Assembly: GCA_026388415.1 (NCBI GenBank)
Contig: JAPLJV010000029.1
Coordinates: 1 to 55,098 of the forward strand
Direction of reading: 5' to 3'
Source of the DNA: Deltaproteobacteria bacterium
GTDB taxonomy: Bacteria > Desulfobacterota > Syntrophia > Syntrophales > JACQWR01
Length of the DNA stretch: 55,098 nucleotides
The translations under genes were made by a program, and so were the position numbers. Every line of letters starts with the position of its first letter. Position 1 is the first letter of the stretch. Below, piece by piece: positions 7,768-16,527 of this stretch. The notes beneath the pieces are model-generated. The model made no database searches. It saw only the letters and a program-made list of their open reading frames with translations, and was not told the origin of the DNA.

Positions 7768-9971
7768 GCCTCTCTCCTGTGGCAGGGTAGTTCGATGATC
7801 ATTGCTGTTCCCCTGCCCTCTTCGCTCGTCACATCAATGCTGCCGCCATGCAGTTTAATAATCTCGTGGGAAATATAAAGGCCAAGTCCGGTGCCCTCGC
7901 CCACCCCTTTGGTCGTAAAAAAAGGTTTGAAAATATCCTTCTGCTGTGCCGTCGGGATGCCCTTGCCCGTATCCTGGCAGGTGATGACGACGCCATCCCT
8001 TTCCTGACAATAACTTGTCGTGAGGGTGATCCTGCCGTGGCCGTTCGGCAGGGACTGGATGGCATTTTTAATCACGTTGATAAACACCTGCCCGAGATTG
8101 GCAAAATTTCCTTCTATTACCGGCAGGTTTTCATCATAGTTTTTTTCGATCTCCACGCGGAGATATTTATACTGGCTGTATAGAATCCTCAAGGCGTCAT
8201 CTATCGCCAGATTTACCAGCACCGGTTCGACGTACACCTGCGTCTGGCGGGAAAGGTCAAGCAAACTCCGGACTATATCCCCCATGCGTTTCAGTTCTTT
8301 CAAGGAAAATTTAAGATCATCCACTACTTCAGCATCCGATAACTCCGCCTTCGAGATGGTTTCCAGGCTGCTCTGAATAAGGCTGGAGGCACTGGACAGA
8401 GGATTATTCAGTTCGTGAGCGGCGCCGGCTACCAATTGTCCGATAGCGGCCAGACTTTCCGACTGAACTAACTGTTTTTGCGTTCTTTCCTTTTCCTCCA
8501 GAGTTTTACGCAGCGACGCTGTTCTTTGCACCACCTTCCGCTCCAGATCAACATTCAATTGCTCGATCTCTTCATAAGCATGGGCATTTTCTATGGCCGT
8601 CACGCTTTGATTGGCAATGGTAGTCAAAAGTTCCATATCTTCATGAACAAAGAGTTCCCCTGATTTTTTTTCACCCAGCGCAATCATCCCGACCAACCGC
8701 CGGCCGGAAAGCATCGGGATGACCATGGTTGCCTGAAGAAGATTGAAGAATTGAAGGTGCTGCTCCCGGAGTTTATGATCCGGCGTCATCCGCTCCACGG
8801 CAATTTTGCTTAAGGGCGCGGCCGTTTCTTCAAGAAAGTTAACTAAGGGATGGTTGCGGTCGAAAGTAATCCCTCCCAGGACATCCTCCCCTGTTTCTTC
8901 TTCGCTGTAAGGAATAAAGCGCGCCGTGCCGCTATCATAAAGAAACAGAAAAATGCTGCTTGTCTGCAGGGTTGAGGAAATGGAATGCAGCAAAAGTTCC
9001 CTGATCTGGTATAATTTTAAAAGGGTGGCCATTTCACCGCTGATTTTTTTGAGCAATTGCTGGTAATCGTAGCGTCCCCGAAAAAACATATTGTCAATGA
9101 CCCGCCGCACCTGCTGTTTGATGGGATCAAAGAGGAGCACCATGAGCAAGGCCAGAAAAAAGGGAAGAAAAATGCTGTTTCCCCCGGCGAGCGGCAGGTA
9201 ACTGTTGATAACATAAATAATGGCAACGTAAAATAACGTCAGCAAGACCGTCAGAATAAAATAGATCGTACCACGACGGATCGCGGCGCCGATATCGAGG
9301 AGATCATACTTCAAGACGCCCAGAGCCAGAAAAATCCCCGGAATAAAACTGAAATTGCCGGCCGGATAAATAGCAAAACCCAGGACGGGTAGAATATTTA
9401 GAATAAGAAGCACAATACTGAGTCCAATGCCTCCCAGGATGTACTTAATCCTGTTTTTCAGCTCGTTATTCCGGGCCTTCCTGATGGCAAAAAATAAAGT
9501 AATAAAACAATAACCTACGGTAAGACCGGCAGCAACCGCAAAGGCGCGATAGATTGGCCCGGCCTGCGCAATGCTGCCAAAACTGTATGTATTTAAACCA
9601 CTGATAAACAGGGAGGAGGGGGTAAAAAAGAGGAAAACCAAACTGCAGAAATAGGCCAGATACTCCAGCCACTCTCGTCTTTTAATGCCGATAAAGGCAT
9701 GCACAAACTGGATAAAGACGGGCAGACTGAAGACGAAAAAAAAATAGGTGCCCCTGTCCACTTTAAGGGCCACGCTCTTGTCAACGATCAGGGAAACTAA
9801 AGCCACGTCGGCATTTATAAGGGCTCCAAAAAAACATAAGCCCGCAAACAAGGTGTTGGCGGGATTTTTTCTGCCCCGCATCAGCGAGATCAGCGACAGG
9901 AAAAAGAATACTAAGCAACCAAGTATGGGAGGAATCGCGTAAGCATACGAAGTGGACAGGTAATGCGGCAT
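7764..9971 (-). CDS. membrane sensor histidine kinase with GAF domain
   Basis: The 735-residue protein starts with roughly eight to nine membrane helices (residues 1-280), resembling the 7TM-type N-terminal region of histidine kinases. A GAF domain follows (about 310-460), then a coiled linker (EEIEQLNVDLERKVVQRT), the phospho-acceptor His in GAAHELNNPLSS, and an ATPase domain with N (FINVIKNAIQ), G1 (DTGKGIP), F (FKPFFTTK) and G2 (GTGLGLYIS) boxes. All catalytic motifs look intact. The ligand is unknown. It is co-transcribed with the receiver-cyclase gene, so the pathway probably links a membrane or GAF signal to cyclic nucleotide synthesis. Confidence 0.9.
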   Translation of the reverse strand: MPHYLSTSYAYAIPPILGCLVFFFLSLISLMRGRKNPANTLFAGLCFFGALINADVALVSLIVDKSVALKVDRGTYFFFVFSLPVFIQFVHAFIGIKRREWLEYLAYFCSLVFLFFTPSSLFISGLNTYSFGSIAQAGPIYRAFAVAAGLTVGYCFITLFFAIRKARNNELKNRIKYILGGIGLSIVLLILNILPVLGFAIYPAGNFSFIPGIFLALGVLKYDLLDIGAAIRRGTIYFILTVLLTLFYVAIIYVINSYLPLAGGNSIFLPFFLALLMVLLFDPIKQQVRRVIDNMFFRGRYDYQQLLKKISGEMATLLKLYQIRELLLHSISSTLQTSSIFLFLYDSGTARFIPYSEEETGEDVLGGITFDRNHPLVNFLEETAAPLSKIAVERMTPDHKLREQHLQFFNLLQATMVIPMLSGRRLVGMIALGEKKSGELFVHEDMELLTTIANQSVTAIENAHAYEEIEQLNVDLERKVVQRTASLRKTLEEKERTQKQLVQSESLAAIGQLVAGAAHELNNPLSSASSLIQSSLETISKAELSDAEVVDDLKFSLKELKRMGDIVRSLLDLSRQTQVYVEPVLVNLAIDDALRILYSQYKYLRVEIEKNYDENLPVIEGNFANLGQVFINVIKNAIQSLPNGHGRITLTTSYCQERDGVVITCQDTGKGIPTAQQKDIFKPFFTTKGVGEGTGLGLYISHEIIKLHGGSIDVTSEEGRGTAMIIELPCHRREA

Positions 9972-10000
9972 GTGCCCGACCCTTCTCCTTCTAACACGCT

Positions 10001-10067
10001 AACCCCGATAAACGGGGTAAGAAAGCTCACGAAATTATTTCCTGCCAAAAACGCAGAAAATAATTCC
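10001..10067 (-). terminator. two hairpins between arginine decarboxylase and histidine kinase genes
   Basis: On the minus strand a 15-bp stem with two mismatches (GGAATTATTTTCTGC pairing with GCAGGAAATAATTTC) is followed by a short CCCCG-tttat-CGGGG hairpin. They lie directly after the arginine decarboxylase stop and may end that transcript or process it. No clear T-run is present, so termination is not certain. The 13-mer CCCCGATAAACGG recurs near 34685-34697 on the other strand. Confidence 0.45.
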
Positions 10068-10073
10068 TAACTT

Positions 10074-10622
10074 TCAAAATACAAATACGGCCAAGGCAAT
10101 GACGGTCGTATATCCCTGATTCTTAACGATGCTGGACTGTGTTATATTGCGCGTGCTGACGATCTTGCCGCTTATTTTAAATATCTCCTTTTTTTCATCC
10201 CAACTCTCATCAATATTGAAATCAATACCTAGCGTGGAGGCCAGCATGGCCGCCGCCAGATCTTCCGCATAATCGCCTGCCTGTCTTTCCGTCTGACCGA
10301 AGGAATGGTGCTCGCTGATGTAACCGTAGGCATTCTTGTCGGTCGGAATGGCGCATCCCACCGAGGCGGCCAGCAGCCTGCGCGGCTCATTGCTGCAACA
10401 GCGGCTGAGCACGCAGTAGGTGATTGCGCCCGGCTGCAATGATTCCAGACCTCGCGCCTTGGATATCACCTTGCAGTGCGGCGGCTGGATGCTGGAAACC
10501 TGCACAAGGTTACACTTTTCAATGCCGGCGTCCCGCAGTGCCAGTTCAAAAGAATGGAGTTCCTCCTTGTGGGTGCCCACGCCTTTGGTAAAAAACATCA
10601 TTCTGGGAACAAATACGCTCAA
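10074..10622 (-). CDS. pdaD: pyruvoyl-dependent arginine decarboxylase
   Basis: The 182-residue proenzyme contains the self-cleavage site VSSI near residue 43, followed by PP(H)CK as in the PvlArgDC family. Cleavage between the two Ser residues creates the pyruvoyl cofactor on the new N terminus. The enzyme turns L-arginine into agmatine and CO2. The agmatinase gene directly upstream (15 bases away, same strand) makes putrescine from agmatine, so the two form a compact polyamine operon. The start is TTG at 10622, with GGGGG immediately upstream; the next Met would remove the first beta strand ([15 protein letters not shown]). Confidence 0.93.
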   Translation of the reverse strand: MSVFVPRMMFFTKGVGTHKEELHSFELALRDAGIEKCNLVQVSSIQPPHCKVISKARGLESLQPGAITYCVLSRCCSNEPRRLLAASVGCAIPTDKNAYGYISEHHSFGQTERQAGDYAEDLAAAMLASTLGIDFNIDESWDEKKEIFKISGKIVSTRNITQSSIVKNQGYTTVIALAVFVF

Positions 10623-10636
10623 TTTCCCCCATCTCC

Positions 10637-11497
10637 TTATATGTTAACTGTATCCGGCGTCAAATAGCCCATCAGACGATAGACCAGCTTGGCCGCCAGA
10701 AAATCGGGGGCCACCAGGCCGGGCACAGGCGCCAATTCGACCACATCAAAACCCCTGATCCGGCGCCGCCGTGATAACTCCCTCAACAGGCTTATAACAT
10801 CCCTCCAGGCCAGCCCGTCCGGCTCCGGCGTTCCTGTAGACGGCATGATAGCCGGATCGAAAACATCCAGATCTATAGTTACATACACATCACCGGATAA
10901 ATATTCAAGAACCTTTTCCTGCCAGCTCTTATCAGCGCGAATAGCATCAACAGTCAAGGTCCGCACCGTGCCGGCAGCCATAAAAACGGCCTCTTCGACA
11001 CTCATACTCCTGATGCCAACCTGCACCAGCGGGCATATTTCGACAATCCGGCGGGCCACAGCAGCGTGACTGTAAGGACTGCCCTGATAGGAATCCCGGA
11101 GATCTGCATGGGCGTCTAATTGCAGGACCGATAGCGCCGGATATTTTTCCTGCATAGCCTGCACCGCACCAAGAGATATACTGTGCTCGCCTCCCAGCAT
11201 GACGGGAATTTTACCATGCACAAGGACGCGGGTTATCTGCTCGCGTACCGAGGCAACCATTTCCTCGGGACCACGGGCATCCGCCGCCAGGGGGACAAGG
11301 GTATGGATGCCGGCCAGATAGGTTTCTTGTCTCAACTCCTCATCATAGAGCTCCATATTCGCCGAGGCGTCCAGTATAGCGCCCGGACCACGTCGGGAAC
11401 CGGACTGATAGGTAGACGTCAGGTCATAAGGAACGGGGACGACCACGAATTTTGCGTCTGCCAGGGATGAATGGGAATCTATGCCGCCGTAATTCAT
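10637..11497 (-). CDS. speB: agmatinase (ureohydrolase family)
   Basis: At 286 residues it has the full ureohydrolase core. The binuclear Mn ligands are visible: His in GGEHSIS, the [10 protein letters not shown] motif, and Asp residues in [21 protein letters not shown]. It hydrolyses agmatine to putrescine and urea in the cytoplasm. The neighbouring pdaD supplies agmatine, which supports agmatinase over arginase or formimidoylglutamase. The metallophosphatase gene lies just upstream on the same strand. Confidence 0.92.
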   Translation of the reverse strand: MNYGGIDSHSSLADAKFVVVPVPYDLTSTYQSGSRRGPGAILDASANMELYDEELRQETYLAGIHTLVPLAADARGPEEMVASVREQITRVLVHGKIPVMLGGEHSISLGAVQAMQEKYPALSVLQLDAHADLRDSYQGSPYSHAAVARRIVEICPLVQVGIRSMSVEEAVFMAAGTVRTLTVDAIRADKSWQEKVLEYLSGDVYVTIDLDVFDPAIMPSTGTPEPDGLAWRDVISLLRELSRRRRIRGFDVVELAPVPGLVAPDFLAAKLVYRLMGYLTPDTVNI

Positions 11498-11542
11498 ATT
11501 TATCTCACTAACATACTCACGTCTATCTGTCCAGTTCTACGC

Positions 11543-12349
11543 TCAAAAGCGCTTCTGCGGCAGCCGGAAAGTAGAGAGGGTAAAATTGCCGTCCTCATAG
11601 CAGAGATAAGAGTAGTGCCGCACCCAATCGCCCAGAAGTACCAGTGTCCTTGGGGCGCCGTTTACCGTAGATGTTTCCAATAGATGCCGATGGCTGTGTC
11701 CCAGGATGACGGCATCAAAACCTTCCCTGAATTTCCTTTTGGAAAATCTGCGCATTTTCTTCGCCAGGGCATGGGTAGTTTCTGCCGTCAACTCTTTACT
11801 CGCCCGGGAACTCACCTGGGCAATTCTCCAGAGTAATGCGATGGGCGTGGCCCGTTGCAGTTTGTATAAAAAACTGCTCCGGAGAAATTTTCTCAGCAGC
11901 AAATACCTCCGGTTGCGTTCGTCAACCGTGTCACCGTGAGAAATTAGAACACGACGACCTTCCAGATTGATAGTAGCCCAATCCGTTATCACCTCCACCC
12001 CCAACTGGCGCGCAAAATAATCGGCCAGAAAGAAATCATGATTTCCTTCGCACAGGTGGAGCCTGATGCCGCGCTCTTTCAGCTCCGCCAGCATTTCCAC
12101 GATGTCCCGGAATTCCGGGTAAATGAAGCCTCCGGCGGAAAACCAGAAATCAAAAAAGTCCCCCAGGATATAAAGGTCATCAACGTCGGCTATGTTTCCC
12201 TGCCGGCCTTTAATATCACCCTGTCCGAGACTTGCTTTACCGTTCCCGTTAGTCTTTCCACGCAGGGAGCCCAGAAATTTCACGAGGTTCTGGTAACCAT
12301 TCGTCTGTCGCGTGCGGAGATGGGCATCGGATATAAACAATATCTTCAT
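11543..12349 (-). CDS. UDP-2,3-diacylglucosamine diphosphatase-like metallophosphatase
   Basis: This 268-residue calcineurin-like phosphoesterase shows the ligand series D-x-H (ISDAHL), GDFFDFW, GNHDFF, SHGD and GHSHR. GDFFDFW and the length fit the LpxH group, which cleaves UDP-2,3-diacylglucosamine to lipid X at the inner membrane in lipid A synthesis. A low-complexity insertion rich in Gly, Lys and Asn sits at about residues 30-50 (KTNGNGKASLGQGDIKGRQG), where relatives are shorter. LpxH function is inference; a related phosphoesterase is possible. It is the next gene after the ABC permease on the same strand, with a gap of about 145 bases. Confidence 0.75.
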   Translation of the reverse strand: MKILFISDAHLRTRQTNGYQNLVKFLGSLRGKTNGNGKASLGQGDIKGRQGNIADVDDLYILGDFFDFWFSAGGFIYPEFRDIVEMLAELKERGIRLHLCEGNHDFFLADYFARQLGVEVITDWATINLEGRRVLISHGDTVDERNRRYLLLRKFLRSSFLYKLQRATPIALLWRIAQVSSRASKELTAETTHALAKKMRRFSKRKFREGFDAVILGHSHRHLLETSTVNGAPRTLVLLGDWVRHYSYLCYEDGNFTLSTFRLPQKRF

Positions 12350-12492
12350 GTTACAGGCAACCTGCTGAATTAGTAGATTTTTACCGAGATGCGTAAAACA
12401 TCATCCAAGGTCGGCATCACATAGCATAAAAAGGCCGGCATCAAAAGACAAAAATAAAGCGATTGACCAAATACATAGCAATAACAAGGGAA

Positions 12493-14190
12493 TCATCGCT
12501 TACTTAAGTTATTGATGCCCAAGCGCATGGGAACCATTACCGTAAGCAGGCAGAGCAATAAAACCAGCGCAAAGGAACCGATGAGCCACAGCCATTGCAT
12601 AAAACTCATGGCATGGCCCCGGACTCCGGCCATGAAGAAGGTATAGACGGGACCGGCCTCCAGGACAATGACAAGACCGATAAAACCGGCGCTGAAAAGC
12701 ATAAAAAGCAGCCCCCCGAAACTTGTTACGGCCTGAGCGGGGTTTTCCGACCTGAAATCAGGATACATAGCGCCCAATCCCACCCCCAGGGCGACAATCC
12801 CCGGCACCATAAGCATGATGGTCGCCGTGGAGAGCCACATCATGAATACCGTCACATGCAGCAGGATATTGGTGGCCACGATGAGAATCTCGGCCAGCAC
12901 CAGAAGAGGGACATAATATACAAAAAATTTTATCCAGAGGAAGGAGCGGATGGAAATCGGCGCGGCTCTCACAATCCAGAAGGATTCACCTTCAAGGCTT
13001 ACGGCCGGAAAAACAAACCGCGCCGCCACTGCCGTCAGGACAAAGGCCGCCAGGCCCATATTCAAAAAGGCAATAACGTTCTGCAGGTAAATGGTCTTGA
13101 GTGGAGATTTATCGAGAGGCAGGACGGAAAAATTGTACACATAGATCACAATCAGCGCCGCCAGCAGTAGAAGCTGCGGCCACTGGGTCTGATCCCGAAA
13201 AAAGGTCTTTATCTCCTTGATGATGAAGGCCCGGGGCGCTTGGGGCAGCATTTTGACGAGGGTGGACAAGACTCCCGCTTTACGTCCCGAATGGACTTTA
13301 ATGAGCTTCTCCGGGGCTGTCTGGGCCTTGGAAAAGCCGGTAAAGTAACATCTTTGGGCCGTCCAGTAGGCGATGAAAATCAAGGTTATGGCAAAACTCC
13401 ACGCCAGAGAAAGGTGAAAAATACCGGCCTTCATATTTCCCACCAGAGCGGCGTGCAGACCGTCGTAAACCCAGGTGGTGGGCAGAAATGGCGAGGCGGG
13501 CGTGGAAAGGGAGCGGAAATACAGCAAGACGGAGGCAAAGGCCTCCGGGTCCACAAACTGCTCGGGCCTCATCAAACGAAAGGCCACAATGAGAATCAGG
13601 AATAAAATCAAGCCGAGAAAAATCAAAAGTGATCTTATCCTGCCAGCCGGCAAAAGCAGTCCGGCAATCATAACGCACCAGGAACTCAGGGCGGAGGCAA
13701 TCAGGCAGAGTGGTAGCAGCGCCAAAATAACGGTGGCATAAAATGAAATACCCCCCTCATAAACGATTCCGTACGACAGGAACACCGGCAGACTGTAAAC
13801 GATGACCATCCAGGAACTGTCAATAGTGCTTTCCACAAAGCGGGCCAGAAATATCTTGGCCGACGGCAAAGGCAGGGAATGCACGAGGATCAGGTCGCGA
13901 CTTATGTATAATTTGGCCAAAGAGGTGATAATACCGCTGAAGATCAGGAGGGCAAAGAAGGTCATCAGGATCATGGCCAGGAGTTTATAGGCCAGAATAT
14001 CGCCGAACTCTTCCACGCCTTGAAAATATTTGAGGATACGGTAAAAAACGAGAAAGGCGCCGGCCCAGAAAGCCAGACCAATGGTACCCATCAGCAACCA
14101 TTGCGCATGGCGATTGCGGGATGATTTCCCGGACCGGCCTTTCTGGAAGGCCCAGTAACGTGGCTTGAGCAGGACGATCAATTCTCTCAT
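12493..14190 (-). CDS. ABC-2 type exporter membrane subunit (putative ABC exporter family)
   Basis: The 565-residue protein has about twelve or more hydrophobic segments split into two halves by a polar region around residues 285-330 (KAQTAPEKLIKVHSGRKAG). No nucleotide-binding motifs are present. It overlaps the ATPase gene by 4 bases, so it is the permease of that pair. A segment AVSLEGESFWIVRAAPIS is typical of this exporter family in my experience. The substrate is unknown. The transglutaminase-like gene upstream belongs to the same translationally coupled unit. Confidence 0.82.
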   Translation of the reverse strand: MRELIVLLKPRYWAFQKGRSGKSSRNRHAQWLLMGTIGLAFWAGAFLVFYRILKYFQGVEEFGDILAYKLLAMILMTFFALLIFSGIITSLAKLYISRDLILVHSLPLPSAKIFLARFVESTIDSSWMVIVYSLPVFLSYGIVYEGGISFYATVILALLPLCLIASALSSWCVMIAGLLLPAGRIRSLLIFLGLILFLILIVAFRLMRPEQFVDPEAFASVLLYFRSLSTPASPFLPTTWVYDGLHAALVGNMKAGIFHLSLAWSFAITLIFIAYWTAQRCYFTGFSKAQTAPEKLIKVHSGRKAGVLSTLVKMLPQAPRAFIIKEIKTFFRDQTQWPQLLLLAALIVIYVYNFSVLPLDKSPLKTIYLQNVIAFLNMGLAAFVLTAVAARFVFPAVSLEGESFWIVRAAPISIRSFLWIKFFVYYVPLLVLAEILIVATNILLHVTVFMMWLSTATIMLMVPGIVALGVGLGAMYPDFRSENPAQAVTSFGGLLFMLFSAGFIGLVIVLEAGPVYTFFMAGVRGHAMSFMQWLWLIGSFALVLLLCLLTVMVPMRLGINNLSKR

Positions 14191-14921
14191 GCCGGAATTT
14201 GTTCCTCCGTAAGCTTCAGAAAGACCGCCTCCAAATCCGCATCCTCAAAGCCGGCCGTCTTCTGGAGATCGTTTGTTGTTCCCATTGCAATTACAGCGCC
14301 GCGATTAATAATGCCGATGCGGTCGCAGATGTCTTCGGCAACCCCCAGACTGTGCGTGGACATGAAGATCGTTTTGCCTTCCCGGGCCTTGCTTAGCAGC
14401 AGGTCCTTCACCATTCTGATGCCCGTGGGGTCCAGGCCAACCATCGGCTCATCAACGATAATCACGCTGGGGTCATGCAGCAGGGCCGCGGCAATGATCA
14501 GGCGTTGCTTCATGCCGTGGGAATAGCTTTCTATCAGCCCATCCGCCCAGTCCCGCAGGGAAAACATCTGTAAAAGTTCCATCGCCTCGGCGCGGATTCT
14601 ATCGTCTTGCATACCGTACAGATCAGCAGAAAACCTCATGAACTCCCAACCCGTCAATTTTTCGTAGAGAAAGGGCCGGTCGGGGATAAAGCCGATCCTT
14701 ATCTTTGCTTTTTCCGGCTCCCTGGCCATATCAATCCCGTCAATCAGGACCGTTCCTGCCGTCGGCGCCAGAACCCCTCCCATGATGCGGATAGTCGTTG
14801 TTTTGCCGGCGCCGTTGGGACCGATAAAACCGAATATCTCCCCGGCAGCGACAGAGAGGTTGATGCCGTCCACGGCCCAGAAACGGCCATACTGCTTTTT
14901 GAGATTTGCCAATGTTATCAT
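14187..14921 (-). CDS. ABC transporter ATP-binding protein
   Basis: At 244 residues this is a standard ABC ATPase: Walker A GPNGAGKTTT near residue 35, Q-loop in FIPDRPFL, signature SYSHGMKQRL, Walker B VIIVDEPMVGLDP and an H-loop in MSTHSL. It powers the adjacent ABC-2 permease, with which it overlaps by ATGA. The signature reads SHGMK rather than SGGQ, a common variant in this exporter group. It also overlaps the transglutaminase-like gene by 4 bases. Confidence 0.93.
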   Translation of the reverse strand: MITLANLKKQYGRFWAVDGINLSVAAGEIFGFIGPNGAGKTTTIRIMGGVLAPTAGTVLIDGIDMAREPEKAKIRIGFIPDRPFLYEKLTGWEFMRFSADLYGMQDDRIRAEAMELLQMFSLRDWADGLIESYSHGMKQRLIIAAALLHDPSVIIVDEPMVGLDPTGIRMVKDLLLSKAREGKTIFMSTHSLGVAEDICDRIGIINRGAVIAMGTTNDLQKTAGFEDADLEAVFLKLTEEQIPA

Positions 14922-16447
14922 CTTGTTACTCCGCTATCGGCATTATTTTTCGAGGTGTGATAGGAAAGGTTCACAATTTTCAGATTCAACCGGCCGACCA
15001 GTCCCAGGAGGTCCATCTGTCGCTCGGCCGGGCCACGGACAAATCTGATGTGCGTAACATCGGCGGGCATCTGCCCGAATACGGCATCGGCTGTCACCCA
15101 GCCATCCCCCAGATACAAGGCGTTCCAGGCATGGTAGTAAAACCTCCCGCGCAGATAAACGAGTCCCGCCTCCACCTCGGCCGGAATGCCGGCGGCGCGC
15201 GCCAAAGCCGCCAGCAGCACGGCATGCTCGTTACAGTCGCCCACCAGATTCTTCAGGGTCGAAAGGGCATCCGGAACGGACAGTACGGGCCTTTTCTTGA
15301 CATTCCGGTACACCCAGTTCACCAGCTTTTTTGCCTTTTGAGCATCGCTGTCGTCGGCAGAAACAATTTCTTTTACCTTGGCTACTATCAAGGGGTGGTC
15401 GCTCTGAATTAGCGGGCTGGTCTGAAGCGACGCATGCAGCGCCGTCTGACCCGGCCTGATTGTTCCCTTGCCGCTGACGACAGGCAGTGATTCCCGGCGT
15501 ATTATCAGGATGTCTTTTTGCAGGGACTGCCGGTCGCCAGTAAGAAAAAAATCCCCTTCACCCAAATTACCCAGCCGCACCTGTAATTCCTGCACTGACG
15601 CGGGATCGGCAATTGATTTATTGGCCGGGATAGAGGCCAGCGCCGTTAAGTCGGCGCTTCCCGCGCGATCAATTCCCGCCAGGGCCTCCTGCCGGCTGGC
15701 CTTTTCCAGGGTAATGCCCAGGATGCCCTTTTCCCGGATAACGACGCCATCCTCATCCAACCAGGCAAATTGCCTGGCGCCCATGAAGTCAAGTTTGAAT
15801 TTCCGGGTCCGCTTTTTCTGGCCCTGATGCAGGATGGTCTCGTCAATATCAGCTCGCGTTACCACCACCGGCCGATTGCCCATCGTTACAGGGTCAAAGA
15901 CTTGAAAAACTCGCTTGGCGCCGGGTTTCAGATCAGTCATACGCGAAGTTTCATACAGACCAGCCGCCAGACGCAGCGGTTCCTGAAGAACGATTTGGAG
16001 TTTCTTTTCTTCCCCCGGTGCACCGGCCTGCAAGGTAAGAATATTGCCCTGGACAGAGCCCCGGGCGACAAAGCGAAACAGGCTGGAATCAAGACCAAAA
16101 TTGAAGGATGTCAAGTCCATGCGGTGATCGAGGTCTCCCCCGGTGTAGAAATGCAAGGCCTGCGCTACACCCATCGTATTGATGTGCAGCAGGACTTTCT
16201 CGCTCAAACGATAACCTGTCGCCGTAGGCTGAAGGTTGCGATGCGCATAGCCAATTTTCCTGCCGGCCTGGGAAATGATCAACCAGGTTTCCCGGGCAGG
16301 AAGGGCATTAACTTTCTTGACAACTTGGCTTTCCACGGCGGGAGTTCCATCAAAGAAACCAAGGCGAAAAGTTAGCAGCACGCAAAATAATAAAGCAATC
16401 GCTCCTCCGACAATCGGATACCCATTTTCTTTAAGGTTAATCTTCAT
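14918..16447 (-). CDS. membrane-anchored transglutaminase-like protein
   Basis: One hydrophobic segment near the N terminus (about residues 10-30) anchors a long extracytoplasmic region. The C-terminal third carries a transglutaminase-like core: Cys in LVGDCNEHAVLLAALARAAG, His in YYHAWNALY and Asp in WVTADAVFG. Such proteins often act as peptidases or cross-link modifiers. The first 300 residues are beta-rich and of no family I can name. The ATG at 16447 is taken because the upstream in-frame start is TTG and splits the hydrophobic segment. Coupling to the ABC exporter genes suggests a joint envelope function. Confidence 0.8.
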   Translation of the reverse strand: MKINLKENGYPIVGGAIALLFCVLLTFRLGFFDGTPAVESQVVKKVNALPARETWLIISQAGRKIGYAHRNLQPTATGYRLSEKVLLHINTMGVAQALHFYTGGDLDHRMDLTSFNFGLDSSLFRFVARGSVQGNILTLQAGAPGEEKKLQIVLQEPLRLAAGLYETSRMTDLKPGAKRVFQVFDPVTMGNRPVVVTRADIDETILHQGQKKRTRKFKLDFMGARQFAWLDEDGVVIREKGILGITLEKASRQEALAGIDRAGSADLTALASIPANKSIADPASVQELQVRLGNLGEGDFFLTGDRQSLQKDILIIRRESLPVVSGKGTIRPGQTALHASLQTSPLIQSDHPLIVAKVKEIVSADDSDAQKAKKLVNWVYRNVKKRPVLSVPDALSTLKNLVGDCNEHAVLLAALARAAGIPAEVEAGLVYLRGRFYYHAWNALYLGDGWVTADAVFGQMPADVTHIRFVRGPAERQMDLLGLVGRLNLKIVNLSYHTSKNNADSGVTR

Positions 16448-16527
16448 CTTCGTCTTTATTATGCCCAAGAATAGCAACAGAATCTCACACGAGACGGGAA
16501 GCTTATTTTCGACTTTTTACAAAGCCA

